Source: Siderastrea radians (taxonomy: Eukaryota > Cnidaria > Anthozoa > Scleractinia > Rhizangiidae). From it: 64,000 bases of DNA. How positions within the stretch are numbered: the first letter of the stretch is position 1; each line of letters starts with the position of its first letter. Of this stretch, positions 10,797 through 23,096 are shown one piece after another. Below the pieces are notes generated by a model. That model saw only the letters and a list, made by a program, of their open reading frames with translations, was not told the origin of the DNA and made no database searches. The stretch lies in assembly GCA_964017195.1 (NCBI GenBank), contig OZ024888.1, positions 10,673,701-10,737,700 of the forward strand. Direction: 5' to 3'. The translations under genes and the position numbers were made by a program.

Positions 10797-11628
10797 ACAT
10801 TGCACAAAGAGGCAATCTCATCAGCAGCTTCAGTACTTCAGTATCTCTGAACGTTTAAGCCGTCCGTGTGAAGAAAAAGACTCTGGAGTAATGAAACCTT
10901 GTAGTTGGTAGCTTGTTTCATTATTTATCGTACGCCAGTTTTCACTGTTTGTTTGCATCTGGGGAACAATGAATCTCCCTTACATGTAGTGTATATTAGG
11001 CATTCTCCTTTAAATAACCGTGTCACGAAGGACATAAGGTGTTTGTGGGTTCTCATCTGATAATTGAAAACTTTGGAACAACTATACTTTCCCGTTCGCC
11101 GTACCGGTATAAAAACGTTAGTAACATGATCGCTGGCCAGTCACGCAGACGCCTTATATTTTGTACTGGTCTAAAATACGGGTTACATCAACCAAAAAAT
11201 TACAAAACGCAAACGGACAACAAATTATGTCGATTACAAAACAGCTCGCTGCCAAATTGGCCGAATGGATAATCTAACACTGTTTCTCTTAAATTTTACC
11301 ACTGAGCCTCGGATAAACGTGCAAACAAAGGCTACTTAATTCTTTTTAATTTAGGCTTTAAAATTCCCGTCCAAAGTTTCTTTGGCAGCTGTTTACTTTT
11401 AAGTGAACAGCTGCTTTAAAAGGTTACTCCCGCAAATGCTCTTTGTAATTTTTGTGTTGCTACCGTTACTTTAGTTAGGCTAGATACTTTGGAAACAATA
11501 GTGAAATTCTATAAAGGTTAAATTCTATAAATTCTATGCGAGGTTGGGGAAAATTCTGGTTTGTGCGCGGGCGTATCCTCCCGTATAACCCACTGTGCGG
11601 GCCTCACCTTAGCCTAAATTATGAGATG
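10797..11628. other. 3' flank of zinc-finger gene; no further gene seen
   Basis: No AATAAA was found in the first 500 bases after the stop, so the transcript end is not placed. An open frame at 11039-11272 has no domain. Near 11505-11535 the phrase AAATTCTATAAA repeats. Confidence 0.35.
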
Positions 11629-11637
11629 GTGTTAGCG

Positions 11638-11923
11638 TAGCCTGCGTAGCTGGCGGGATTCGCGTCCGAGTGGCAGAGAGAGGGAACCGCAGAGCCGCGA
11701 GGGGATTGGGGAGGAGTCGAGTTGAGTCGCGGCTGCGCCACTTACCAAGCGGGCTTCGCCCGCGTTTTTTCTCGCCCCGCGCTAATCCTGCCAACTCTAC
11801 TCCTCCCCAATTCCCTCGCGGCTCGTTACAATTCCCTCGCGGCTCCGTGGTTCCCTCTCTCTGCCATTCGCCATAAACAAAGCACGCGCACTCGGTCGCG
11901 AATCCCGCCAGCTACGCAGGCTA
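11638..11923. mobile_element. MITE with 9-bp target duplication, Mutator-like
   Basis: The element starts TAGCCTGCGTAGCTGGCGG and ends with its reverse complement; the perfect terminal match is about 27 bp, and weaker pairing runs about 100 bp inward. GTGTTAGCG is present on both sides (11629-11637 and 11924-11932), a 9-bp target duplication. Nine-base duplications are typical of Mutator-like transposons. At 286 bp it cannot encode a transposase and must be mobilised in trans. The overlapping short frames are shadows of the inverted repeat. Confidence 0.85.
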
Positions 11924-12255
11924 GTGTTAGCGTGAAAATTGAATGGCAGTTACCTCCTGGACAGAACAAAAGTAATAAGCACAGTCGAACCTCCCTGTGC
12001 GACCAGTTCTCGTAAGGCACTGCGTACCGTCAATTGCAACTTTTCCAAACCACCAAAAGTTTCTCAGTCATGTCACTAAAATTTGGACCTCTGGTCAGCG
12101 CCCACACTGAGGCACTTTTTGGGCTGACAGTTTGAAAGTTTCTATTGCTTTAAAGGTCATTTTGAAAATACTAAAAAGATGTTACTCGTCATTTTGGGTT
12201 ATACGACAGTTTGTGTGATAGATAATGAAAATAACCTCTGAAACTCGCCGAACTA

Positions 12256-12741
12256 CACTCTTTTTTTATAATGTATTTTATAAGAATATCGAGGCTGAAA
12301 TTTGCGAAATTTTAAGAATATTTTAAGAATAAACCCGAGGCTGAGATTTTAAAAAGGATATAATTTTGTGTGTTGAAAATCTGTACATACAATACAATTA
12401 TATGTTTTTAACTCAACCGTATAACATTATTCCTTTCTCTAAACGACAAAACTAGCCAACAAAACGAAAAAACCTGCACAAGCTATAGCCAAATGTTCAA
12501 TGCTAATGACAGTTCGATGAACGGTACCTGTAATACATGGAGCACGTGCACAATGTAACGCGATACAGATCTAGACACCGAACACTTTTCATTGATTCCC
12601 CAATACATTCTAAAATGGAAATGTCATAAGCTATAATTTAAGAATAACACAAGAACATTTTCAGCCTAAAACCGGCAGAAAAACAAGAATATTCAGCTTG
12701 GGCCTGAAAAACAACATTCTTATAAAAATAAAAAAAGAGTG
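12256..12741. mobile_element. MITE with TA target duplication
   Basis: The left end CACTCTTTTTTTATAATG and the reverse-complemented right end CACTCTTTTTTTATTTTT share terminal sequence for about 30 bp. The word TATAAGAAT recurs inside both. TA flanks each side (12254-12255, 12742-12743), as for Tc1/mariner-type insertions. No coding capacity. Confidence 0.7.
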
Positions 12742-12743
12742 TA

Positions 12744-14426
12744 ATTGTAAGAAATCAAAATTTAGTCCTTCGTGGTCAGACCTCTCGTAATTGAACACTG
12801 GGGCTTGTCATGCCCACATTGGGAAGTTGGAATCTTCTTACCATTAGTCATTCGAGTCACATTTAAATAAAATGTTCAGAAAACTGTTAGCCTGAGTGTT
12901 TGCTATGCGAATGAGGCCGAAACAGCTGCCCACGGCTGTTAACGCTCAGGCTTGCTACTTATCTTTTTTTTTTTTGTTTTGGCAGATCTCGGGGTAATGC
13001 CTGTTACCAACATAGCCATAGCGCCCATTTGTGACTACAAGCTGCCCAAGTCACGCATGTGCGAGACTTGGAACCCCCATACTAAGCCTGTGTCGCGGTA
13101 TTTTCACAGGCCAGGTTTTTTTTGACAGGTTTTAGATTACTATTCCCCGCGAAAACTTACGTTTCAAATTCGGTCCGCACGAGTTCGCATCCCTCCAAAA
13201 ATGGTTGCCTTAGACCGTGGCAGGCGCTAAAAGGGGAGAGAGAAACGAAATTAGCAAGCGCAACAGCCTCCCTCCCAGCCGTCCTCGTCGAGATATCGAT
13301 ATATATGTAACGACACCAGTCGAACTCAACGAGAAGATTTGTCAAGGACTATCGTGTTCGGCCCCAAGCCTCATGCTGTCACTCGATAAGCGTGTAAAGG
13401 CCTGGGGACGAGGCTGTAAGCGATATTTGAGAAATGAGCACGCAACGGAAAAGGAAAACATTCGAGATCACCAATCCCCGTTTCCCTCCCCTTCTGCTGC
13501 ACGCTACGCAGGCTAATTATATAATCTTGGTTAGGTTCTACTGTGCTAGAGTGGGACCAATAGGTTGCGGGGCGAGAGGGGGGAGCAAACTTCCCTTTAA
13601 CTGTACTTTTAATCCTGGCCTTCCACCCCTCTAGTTGGTTCCGCCTCGTTTCCACATTTTGATTACGAAATATTTTGCAATGTTGTGTAATATTTCTATT
13701 TCTTCCCGCGCTTTCCGCCATCCTAGGATCCCTCTCGCGTATACTCCTTGCCCCTTTTTTTCCCGGGTTACCCCCCCCCCCCGCCCCCGTCCTCCCCCAC
13801 TGTACCGACTGATCTGAATGTAGGTAAAAAGAGAAGAAGCTAGAAATGGCCTTTTCCGTTAAAGGGTAATGATTGGCCAGTACATGGTCAGTGATGGTTG
13901 GAAAGAGGAGTGTGCGGGATAAAATATTTGGAGGTAAATAACTGTAAGTAGCTGTGAAACAACCTCCAACACGGATTTTTTTGTTTTTTTTTTAATAAAA
14001 AGACTCTTAGCCGGATATTTATTTTCCAATTTCTATATTTTTGTTATTAATCAAATCTAAAAACGGATGAGCATCGAAAGTAAAAAGCAAAGCAGCAGGA
14101 AGAAGTAAGATACGTTTTGTTTATTTTCCGGTTATATGATCTGATAAAAATTGCGGTGAGAATATTCAACACCAGCTTATCAGTCTTTTGGCCAAATGTC
14201 ACTAAAAGCTGCAAATTTTATGTTTGTTCTGTTTTGTATGGCGTGTTTACTGGATATGAAATGGTTGAGAAAGCACTTGAGAGAGGTATTCTAAGCTTAG
14301 TGAATCGGCATTGATCCCCGAGATTCACCAAGGTTAAAGGGGCAACACCACGGGGATTTTCAGGTTTTTGGGTGAAAAAAGGTGCAAAATTAAAAACATC
14401 TTTTTGGTACACGACAGTTTCCTCCT
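12744..14426. other. No supported gene; minor repeats
   Basis: A short inverted repeat (AGCCTGAGTG ... CGCTCAGGCT) lies at 12891-12952. A solo CTACGCAGGCTAATT at about 13504 resembles one terminus of the 11638 element without a partner. A C-run occupies 13771-13800. Overlapping short frames on both strands at 13122-13817 have no domains. Confidence 0.35.
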
Positions 14427-14625
14427 GGGGGAGGGGGGGGGGGGTTGGGGGAAGGTTGGGCTACTCCGTTACATAAGCTAGATAGGTATGTGCGCCCTCG
14501 AAGGGTATGGTTTTCGAGCCACTTAAGTCTAAAAATAGGGTATAGGTTTTGACCATTTTGGTCTGAAATAGGGTAAGGTTAGTGTGTTCTGGTCTGGAAT
14601 TAGGTATAGCTTTTAGAGGAAGTTG
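14427..14625 (+). repeat. G-run plus dispersed GGGTATGG repeat
   Basis: A long G-rich tract (14427-14460) leads into GAAGGGTATGGTTTTCGAG and several AATAGGGTA words. A related arrangement, a C-run followed by GAAGGGTATGGTGTTC and GGGATAGGGT, occurs at 44700-44835. This supports a dispersed repeat family. Confidence 0.5.
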
Positions 14626-15829
14626 CTTTTTAATCAATTATTATAAACAGTATCTTCCCTTGAGAAGTGTGTTTTCAAATCTGTGTTTTCAAATCGAATT
14701 CTATCCTGGTTGATCCGCTGTCAAACACTAATTATACTTTCACAAAACTTTTAGGGATATTTTAGAGATAACTGAACCAGAAGATTTGACATAGAGATAA
14801 AAACACTGAGTTTGTTTTTTGGCGCGAGCTTGAACCAGATCAACAGTGATGGACAAAAAAGTTATAATTTTATTAATAATATGTTTTTTTATTATTCCAC
14901 TGTTGTGTCATTTTGCCGTAGAATCAAAAAGACGCGCAAAATATGCTAGCGTATTGTCGCTGTACAGTTCCGGTTTGACCAGTTTTTTGACTGGAAGGGG
15001 GACGAAGCAAAACCAAAATACGGTGGAATAATAAACCTCTTATTCGGTGTTTTGGTCCATAGTACGCACGGAAATTTTACTCATTGCTCGCATTTTTACT
15101 CACCTGCAAGGGTCAGAAAAATACCACGCAAAGTAAAAGTATCTGCTCTTATTATCAACCGAGACTCCGAATAAGGAGTAGTTGTTATATAGTTTCACTT
15201 TATAATTTTATTGCAAGGTTTCTGTCAATAACTAGTTATACGCTACCAGAGGTGGCAGCTTTCTCTTCCTTTTCTCGTATGTGTTAACGCTCTATCAACC
15301 TCTCCACTTTTGATGGCTTCACGTGTTAAAGGTCATTATTATAAAGGCATGAAGAATCGTCTAACCCCGCTATAGTCGACAGATAACCAAGACTTTTTCT
15401 CGTTTTTCCACAAACTCGTTTTGACGGGCTCTCATTTATAACGTACCTTCGTTACAAGATCGAACAGTTTTCCCCGTTTGGCACTAGAAATGGTATTTCC
15501 TTGGCTTAGACTTACAGCCTCAAATGTTTTCCTCAAATGTTTCAGGTCAAAACTGTAACAATCTACACCCAGGGCGCCGACAAATATTATTAGACGTACA
15601 GCTAGATTCATATTTAACCCAACAGGCCTCAAAACCCAAACAGCCTTTTCATTTTTTGAGGTAGTGTACTCCCCAGTTATGTAGCTTTTAGAGACTGTCT
15701 CCCCCTGCGACCACAAATCGTCCGTGATTGGTTTGTTGTCATCGCGTGACCAAAACAATGTTATGCAATACAACTCCATCTGACGTAACATCACATCATC
15801 ATACGGGGCAAAGTCTAACTACAGTCTAG
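14626..15829. other. No supported gene upstream of folate-receptor-like gene
   Basis: The open frame at 15432-15794 (-) is 120 codons but shows no recognised domain or splice context. Other frames are shorter. Nothing else stands out. Confidence 0.3.
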
Positions 15830-15837
15830 TATAATAA
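15830..15837 (+). promoter_or_regulatory. TATA-like box upstream of first folate-receptor-like gene
   Basis: TATAATAA lies 73 bp before the ATG codons at 15910. A clear TATAAAAG sits at the matching distance (68 bp) before the paralogue at 38200. The match is looser here. Confidence 0.35.
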
Positions 15838-15909
15838 GAACTGCCGGGTTGAAGTCAAAAAGCTTCGACGATAATTCACGTATCGAAGTGAGGTCAATAC
15901 TTCAGACTG

Positions 15910-16632
15910 ATGATGAAGTTTTCGGCGCTCTTCGTCTTCATATACTCACTGGTTCTGAGCACCAAGTCCCAAGACCGAGACAACAAATGCCTGCCTGGGG
16001 AAAAGCACAAGGAAGTCCCGACACCTGAAGACTCGGTGTACGCTTGCCATGCGTATAAAGAACACTTATGCTGCACAAGTGACTTCACCAAACAGCTTGC
16101 CAATCGGCCCATCAGAAAAATCGGAAACTTTTCCTGGACTCCGTGCAACAAGACGCTGAGCCCCAAGTGCGAGGACTTCTTGATCGGCGTCGAGTGTTTC
16201 TACCGCTGCTCGCATAACGCGTTCTTCTGGGAAAACCCAGATTATCCTTCTGCGATTTTGAAGGCACCGGTTTGCGCACGCTTTTGCGATGACTGGTTCG
16301 ATGCTTGTAAGGAGGACTTAACGTGTGCTAAAAACTGGCTGACCGGCTTCAATATCACCGCCGATGGAGTTAATACTTGCAAACAGCCCTGTCGTAATTT
16401 CAGCGACTATTACAGCGACGGCAAGGATCTTTGCGAGAACATGTGGGGGTCAAGTTTTATGTACAAGGAAACCGACTGCTTGCAGCTTAATTTTACAGGT
16501 CCCAACCCAAATAACGAGTTGGTGAAGAAATTATTTGGAGAAAATGAGGACAAACCGAAGAGTGCAGTATCTTCGCGCACTGCCTCCCTGTTGGTGTTTT
16601 TTCCTGCACTGTTTTCGGGACTTATTCGCTAA
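15910..16632 (+). CDS. Folate-receptor/riboflavin-binding-like protein, copy 1
   Basis: An intact single-exon frame of 240 residues. Residues 1-20 form a signal peptide (MMKFSALFVFIYSLVLSTKS). The mature part has 16 cysteines in the folate-receptor spacing, including LCC, WTPCNKTLSPKC, VECFYRCSHN, APVCARFCDDWFDAC, DLTCAKNW and DCLQLNFTGPNPN. Sixteen fits the eight disulfides of that family. Several N-glycosylation sequons are present. The C-terminus (about 222-240, TASLLVFFPALFSGLIR) is hydrophobic after a polar stretch, as for GPI attachment, so an extracellular membrane-anchored vitamin-binding protein is likely. The loop that supplies pterin-contacting His and Trp in vertebrate receptors reads NWLTGFNIT, so the ligand may not be folate. 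ATG pairs at 15910 and 15913 are equivalent starts. It is the most diverged of the two intact copies. Confidence 0.85.
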   Translation: MMKFSALFVFIYSLVLSTKSQDRDNKCLPGEKHKEVPTPEDSVYACHAYKEHLCCTSDFTKQLANRPIRKIGNFSWTPCNKTLSPKCEDFLIGVECFYRCSHNAFFWENPDYPSAILKAPVCARFCDDWFDACKEDLTCAKNWLTGFNITADGVNTCKQPCRNFSDYYSDGKDLCENMWGSSFMYKETDCLQLNFTGPNPNNELVKKLFGENEDKPKSAVSSRTASLLVFFPALFSGLIR

Positions 16633-16776
16633 CTATTTACCGACAGAGAACTGAGAACAATCCAACTAAAAGAAGGCGTAAAAAGTACTCATCAACAGCC
16701 AGCCTTCACTAGAATTGCCAGATCAAATATGTGTATTTCACTGATTCCGTCACTTTTTTGTACGTAGATGCTATGT

Positions 16777-16782
16777 AATAAA
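16777..16782 (+). terminator. Poly(A) signal of copy 1
   Basis: AATAAA lies 145 bp after the stop codon. A second AATAAA near 17020 could serve a longer transcript. Confidence 0.5.
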
Positions 16783-17257
16783 ACAAAATTTAATCTTTTC
16801 TTGTGCTCTGTAATTAAAGTGATTTTCTACAGATTTATACTTATTGTACTTAAGTTGTATGAAGGCAAAAAGATTACGAAAAATACTAGTTCCTTTAGGC
16901 TTCGGGATCGCCAGACGTCTGAGGAGAAGTCATCAGTTTTTTGGAGGAGTCAAAAAGACAGCCTTGTTTTTTGCTTTACAGTTATCGTGAATTTCCTGTC
17001 CTCAGGAGATATTTTGGAATAAACAAAATTAGAGCCGCGTTTGTTTGGAGAGCATTGCTCTCAGCAGATTATTTGTCTTTAGGCGTTACTGATCAAACCT
17101 GAACACCAAAACATCAAGAAAAGGCCTTGGAGGCATAAAATTACACCTCATATCTCACTTGATTAACTGCCCTTTTAGCTTCCTCTTACACTTTTAAGAG
17201 ATCAAGTCAATATCTGATAAGACACCACACAATGAACAGGGTGGTAAAGGGGTTTTG

Positions 17258-17400
17258 CGTGACGCGTGATTTGAGCAAAAATTAGCGCGTGACAGGTGAA
17301 AGCAGCTCAAATACTGCCGTGATCCGTGAATTTGCGGTCTAGCGTGAAGCGTGATCTCCTTCTTTTAAAGACCGTAATTCGTGATTCCGTCCGAAAATAT
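17258..17400. repeat. CGTGA-word repeat
   Basis: Degenerate repetition of GCGTGACGCGTGAT, GCGCGTGAC, CCGTGATCCGTGAAT and GCGTGAAGCGTGATC. It is non-coding and of unknown origin. Confidence 0.5.
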
Positions 17401-18262
17401 TCGTGAAAACCGAAACTGAATTAGTTACTAATAGATCAAATACAATAGTGAGGAAGTAAAACAATAAATATATAAACGTGATGAATGTTGTTGATCTGCC
17501 GGTTTCTGTAGAACTCAGGTCACAAGTCAGACAAATCATTACATTTTTAAACATGATATCCAGCTAATTGTTAACTCATTAACTCAACACGCGTCCACAT
17601 GTCTTCAGAGCTTAGCGAGTTTTGAGTGCGACAACACTATGACTAATGTTTTTAAAGTCAGAGTTAGAGTTAAGAGTTAATGTAACTGCATTAAGAAAAG
17701 TAAGATTCCGCTCTTCGAAAGGGATCATGAAGAGTCGCGCAATTTTAAGCAGCATTTAATTCAGTTTACGGGTCTCACTCACATTGCGTTTAGCAAAGGT
17801 GTAGAGAAAATGTAGTAACAACCTGGGAGAGAAGCAGAAAAGAATGAGGTTGCAACTGACAATTCGGACTCCATTAGGGAGGACATTCACCTTGTCAAAT
17901 AGAACATTGTCCTACTAATGAGGGTAAGAACAGTTCAATAAACTAAAGATTCCACGACATTGAAGCCTGGGAGAGATATTTCGTCCGCGTTTCTTAAAGG
18001 GCTCTTAAAAAGACTGATTTTGTGTAAAGAACGTGTTCTCTTGACTCATTTCCTGCGTTTGAGGACCTTTTCTCCGCACTCGTAGCTACCCTAAAAGACT
18101 GTGTATTGAAAACGTAAACTAAATTAGTTAGTCATGATCAATTAGAACACATTCTAAAACCTTTTGCGATATTCTAAAAGGAGATTTTTGGCACAAATTC
18201 GATAGTTTTGGGTCAGAAAGTGCCAGAAAAGTACCAAAATTTGGCACAAATTAGGTCTTTAA
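17401..18262. other. No gene seen
   Basis: AT-rich sequence with short domain-less frames only. Confidence 0.4.
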
Positions 18263-18893
18263 CCCATTGACACCCGGCAAGCTTCGAAAAAAAGGTACTT
18301 TTAAGCAGCAAATGGCCTTTTTTGGCCCTGTTTGATCCAATTTCGTCCCAATCCTCATGAAAAGTGCTTTCTAGCGTGGACAGTTGCCGTTTCTTTCGGT
18401 TTGAGGACGTTTTCTAGCATTTTGAGTTCGGGCATGCGCATAATTCAAAATTGTAAATTTTGAGTTTTTTTACGCGAAAAACTCCACCGTCTACGGCTCT
18501 TCGAGATTTAGCGCAAAGCCCGTTGCTTTCGTTCTCATTTCGGTTTTCGCTTTTTGCTGTCGAGTTAGCCAAACGACCACGGTTTTCGGCGATGAGAAAA
18601 GTTTGGCCTCCAAGCTCGTTTGAAAAGGAAAGAGTTGGCCAGATGTAGCAGTGGGTGGGAAGGCCATGATTTTCTTGTGTTTTTGAGGTAAAAGTTCCGT
18701 GGTTTTCTGGCTGTTCAAGATTCAGGTTTATTTGATCCGATCATTGTCGTTCAGGCATCATTTACAAGGTCTTTTTGCGTTGCATCGACTGACTATCAGA
18801 GGTTTTTAGCGTCACTTAAACTGATGACGTCACAAGTGGAACAAGACGCCCGCTCATTCTAGGGCGCACAGGGGCTCATTGGGCGTCAGTAGG
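18263..18893. mobile_element. piggyBac-like non-autonomous element (TTAA)
   Basis: TTAA flanks both ends (18259-18262 and 18894-18897). The left end is CCCATTGACACCC and the right end, reverse-complemented, is CCTACTGACGCCC. TTAA duplication with CC-starting termini fits the piggyBac superfamily. The 631 bp hold no transposase. The terminal match is imperfect, so the copy is old. Confidence 0.55.
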
Positions 18894-19307
18894 TTAAGGC
18901 CTACAATTACCAAGGAAGCAATATCATAGTAACATACTAACAGAATAAGCGCCGTTATTGCCAACTTTTTGTCAAACACAACATGTCAAAAATGGCATGA
19001 ATTGGTCTTAAAATTACCGGTTTTCTTGTTTTGCGCATTATCGTGGAAACTTTTTTACAAAACGCCCTGTTTTTTGCCTGATAAAAGTGGCAGTAAATTC
19101 AACAATATTCTATTTTATTGCTAGAAATAGAAATAAATGTAACAAATTATGACATTTTTAGAAAAAACTTCCAATTTGTCGAAAATACAATTCAGTTCTT
19201 GCACGAAAATGCCCCAAACAACTAAACTTTTGCAACATTTCCTGCTTTATGGTAAACTGTTCATCAAATGCACCAAATAATGCCCTGGTCTCAAAAGAAC
19301 GTACAAA

Positions 19308-19645
19308 ACGACCATGGAATTTTCCAACGTCTGTTTTTTTTCATTAAAAAGTGCAGCATGACCATGGAAAATGCCAACGTCATATTCAGAAAAACTCAAA
19401 ATGTCCATGGAAATTTCGAACGTCGTTTTTAAATAAACTTAAAATGACCATGGAAAATTCCAACGTCATTTTAAAACAAACTCGAAATGAACATGGAAAT
19501 TTCCAACGTCATTTTCAGAGAAACTTAAAATGACCATGGAAAATTCCAACGTCATTTTCAGAGAAACTCAAAACGGACCATGGAAAGGTTCAGCGTCAAT
19601 TTTAGACAAATTCAATACGATTTTTACAGAAAATGCAAAATGTCG
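19308..19645 (+). repeat. 43-bp minisatellite with ATGACCATGGAAA core
   Basis: About seven to eight degenerate units of 43 bp, each with ATGACCATGGAAAATTCC then AACGTCATTTTCAGAGAAAC. Because 43 is not a multiple of three, the frame at 19351-19533 reads a different phase in each unit. That frame is an artefact. Confidence 0.85.
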
Positions 19646-20897
19646 ATTGAAATTTCAACCGTTAATACGTTTAACCAAAGGAAAAATGAATAGTTTATGT
19701 TTCTTTTTTAAGAAAAAATAAACGAAAAAGGACCGTTGAAAATTTTAAACATTTCCAACACCTTCACCTTTAGAAAAAACGGAATTGATTTGCTAATTTC
19801 GAGTGTTGTCCGTTAGACAACCTCATTATAATCCTCTTCAGTTCTTTTTACTATTTTTTCTTGGATTTTTCGTAGGTCTCCTGTAAATACTTGCAGGGTG
19901 CATTGTTTGTTATTCTTAGTTAATCTAAAGCCTATCAAAAGAATAGTGGTCTTTAAAGACAGTATATCACTCCACAAAGTTCCATTTGGTAGAGGCCAAG
20001 GATTCCATTCAGTCCTCCACGAACCTTTTCCGTGCTATAACTCGATGTCGTCTTTATATGTTTCCACTACCTTCACTCGTCCCAGTCCTGGTACTTTCTT
20101 GTACCCGAGTTTAGACGTAGATTTGGCAACTTCTCAACGACGTCTTCTCTCAAAATATAGCTTCAACTCCAAGCTGCTACAGCACTTAAATGTCAATATT
20201 ACCCAGTAAGCACCTAAAGATGGGATACTTCCGTTAGTATCTATGAAACGTATTCTAGTTTTGGTACATTAGGCAATTTACTAGTTGGTACGACAACATG
20301 TCCCTAGCCGTCAGGTCACGCCATCATATTTCCATCTTAAGAAGTTAAGAAGACTAATGTTAGTGTTGATTTTATGGTCTTGATTGTCTAAAACCAGCCT
20401 GTTGAATTGGACATTCATGATCGTATTTGAAACCTTGCACATTTAATAGTCAATGTGCAAATTAGCGATTTCATGGCGGTCAGTACAAAAATGTGCACAC
20501 TACATAGGCTCTGTAGACTGCAAATTAGACATGAACTGCAGCCTGGGGACAAATTGCAGGCTGCAGTCTGCAGACTGGGCACAAAACGGCTCGTTGATTA
20601 ACACGTGTATGTTTTCAACGTCCACCGGAGCGAAAGAGAAACTGTGTAAACACTCTGATTTGATTTTGACGTGACAATTGTGTACTCACCCTATAGCCAT
20701 ATGGGCATGCATATAGTTAAAGCGAATATAAGCCGAAACAGACGTCAAGATCATCAGGGGCTTCAACAAAATCCCAACAACCTTCCTCAAGTTGTTATCA
20801 AGTTCATCATGATCAAGGGTAACAAAAAAATCCCCACAACCATCTCTAGACAGTTGTACTGAGTCTACAGTGACTTCTGTTTTCGGTCTTTTCGCTT
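19646..20897. other. No supported gene
   Basis: The frame at 19898-20209 (+, 103 codons) is unrecognised and lacks splice or promoter context. The words GCAGGCTGCAGTCTGCAGAC near 20556 form a small local repeat. Confidence 0.3.
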
Positions 20898-20900
20898 TGA

Positions 20901-21496
20901 GGGACCGTTCATTTTTTATGAGGTAGGGGGGGCTGGTGGGATTTGTGGGGGGGCCATGCAAAAAAATATGGCTTCAAAGGGGGGGCCAGCCAAAAAGGGG
21001 GGGACACCAAAAAATTGCCTTTAAGTTTAGTAGTGACAGCATCTGTAATAATGCAAACATCAATGCCAGAAGGCCAAAAATAGCGTTTCTAAGGTTCTGA
21101 AAATTCAAATTTTCCCGGGGAAGAATACCCCCGGACCCCCCTACTTTATTATACACCCAACGGCAACTTTACCGCCCCCACCAACTGTTTCATTACAAAA
21201 TACAGCCAGGGGAATGTCAACTCCTTTGGCATCTGCTTGTCTGATTCTTAAACAACTGAACAACTGATAACAGTGTCCAAAATAATGCTTTAAACTGGCA
21301 CTAATTTTCTGTTTTTTCTTGATAAATTGTAGATTTACTTTATCTTTTTTTTGGGGGGGGGGTCATCTCAAATATTTAGGACTATAAGGGGGGCCAGGTA
21401 AAAAATTCTAACGTAGAGGGGGGGTCATTATATTATACAGGTACTACCCATCAAATCCCACCAGCCCCCCCTACCCCATAAAAAATGAACGGTCCC
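20901..21496. mobile_element. Inverted-repeat element, GGGACCGTTC ends
   Basis: The left end GGGACCGTTCATTTTTTATG is the reverse complement of the right end at 21477-21496. The match continues through a G-rich GGTAGGGGGGGCTGGTGGG, about 45 bp in all. TGA is found on both sides (20898-20900, 21497-21499), a possible 3-bp target duplication. No transposase in 596 bp. The superfamily is uncertain; three-base duplications occur in Harbinger-type and CACTA elements. Confidence 0.75.
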
Positions 21497-22106
21497 TGAG
21501 TCAGTTTAAATTTCATAAACCGAAAATGGCGCTTAATTATTTACCGGTATAGTGTGCAAATCCTATAACGGAGAAGAATTCTTCGTCGATTCCTAGAGTC
21601 CCAAGGCTGGCTTAATTGCAAATTCGCTTTTGCTATTCATAGAAAGTTAGAACAAAACGAAAGCTTACCTGGAGCACGATGTACTTAATATCAAAGGCCC
21701 TCTTCAAATTTTAATGCTCTATAAACAGACTGGATATCTGTCATTCGATTTTGTGATGAGAGCAGTCTGAATAACTTCGTGCTTTTCAGCCGTTTTAAAA
21801 CACCGAAGCCACTCTTTGATCCTGAGAAGCCTTTTCCACAAAACGGCTGCCGTTTCTTCAAAACCCGAACAGACAACAACGGTACAATTCACCTTTTGAC
21901 GAAGAATATGAGCCTGCAACGCACATCCGGAGGTCAACTGTATGGCATGGCTACGCTAACGGGGCACTTGATCGACCTGGCATGCACGCAATCAGTTCAA
22001 ATTTTAAAAGTTAATCAATTTTACCTCCTTTTCAGTTGTTTCGTGTATTAAGTTAAGCACTTTTTCATCTACATAAGACTAGTAGCATCCTTTTATGTAT
22101 AAACTG
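21497..22106. other. No gene seen
   Basis: Short overlapping frames on both strands at 21691-22051 mirror each other and have no domain. Confidence 0.35.
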
Positions 22107-22123
22107 CGGCAGCACTTTTCCAC

Positions 22124-22226
22124 GGGTGGCGGGTGGCGGGTGGCGGGTGGCGGGTGACGGGTGACGGGTGACGGGTGACGGGTGACGGGTGACGGGTGGC
22201 GGGTAGCGGGTGACGGGTGGCGGGTG
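22124..22226 (+). repeat. (GGGTGRC)n heptamer minisatellite
   Basis: Head-to-tail heptamers alternate between GGGTGGC and GGGTGAC, about 14 units. Confidence 0.9.
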
Positions 22227-22970
22227 AAAAAAAGAAAACCGCCTTTCTTTGTTCCCTTAACTTACAACGTGACGTTAATGCTTTCTGATTTTTGTCATTT
22301 ATTTTTTCCATTTTTCTCGGAGGTATTACTATCAGCATTTCGTTTCAACATTACGTTAATGTTTTTTTTATTTTTATTTTTTGTTTTTTCCCTTTTCCCG
22401 GGGATATTACAGACATTTAACTAATCCATTTTATAACTGAAGGGGTAGTGGTTGGCGGGACGTGGGTGATCTTATTTCACCAGGTCGTAATAAGATCTGC
22501 TCGACGCTGTATATTCTCGTACAAGTCGCACGAAGGCAATTCTGGAATGTTTGTTGATGACTGCGCTCTTTGAGAGATCATGAGTTTCGACTACGAGGTA
22601 AGCTTTGTAAATGCATTGCCATTTTTGTTGAAAGGACACGGCTTGCATCGCCTCTTGATATCTGAATACTTTTTGATTTATAGTTTTTGTATCTTAATTT
22701 CACTTGATATTGTGATAATATTTGATCGGTCCATAGTTTTTGCGAATATTGATGTAGCAATATACATATATCAGAAGTTTTGTTGAAAGGACACGGCTTG
22801 CATCGCCGCTATCTGAATACTTAATGATTTAGTTTTGTGATAATATTTGATCGGTCCATCATGATAGTTTTTGTCATTTATCTGGCAACTTTGTATTTTG
22901 TAGGCCAATTTCTGAATATATTAAACATTTCAAATTGAAATTGAACTTTTTGATGTCTCATTTATTTTCA

Positions 22971-23096
22971 CCCGTTACCCGTTACCCGTCACCCGTCACC
23001 CGCCACCCGCCACCCGCCACCCGCCACCCGCCACCCGCCACCCGCCACCCGTCACCCGCCACCCGTCACCCGCCACCCGCCACCCGCCACCCGTGG
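22971..23096 (-). repeat. (GGGTGRC)n heptamer minisatellite, reverse copy
   Basis: Reverse-complement heptamers (CCACCCG / TCACCCG type), about 17 units, are joined to the same non-repeat end as the left array. Confidence 0.9.

Noticed and set aside
9735..10805. Minus-strand frames opposite the zinc-finger gene
   Set aside because: Antisense shadows of a repetitive coding array.
13504..13518. CTACGCAGGCTAATT as the end of a second Mutator-like MITE
   Set aside because: No matching opposite end or target duplication was found nearby.
15432..15794. 120-codon minus-strand frame upstream of folate-receptor-like copy 1
   Set aside because: No domain, no splice or promoter context; length alone is not enough in AT-balanced sequence.
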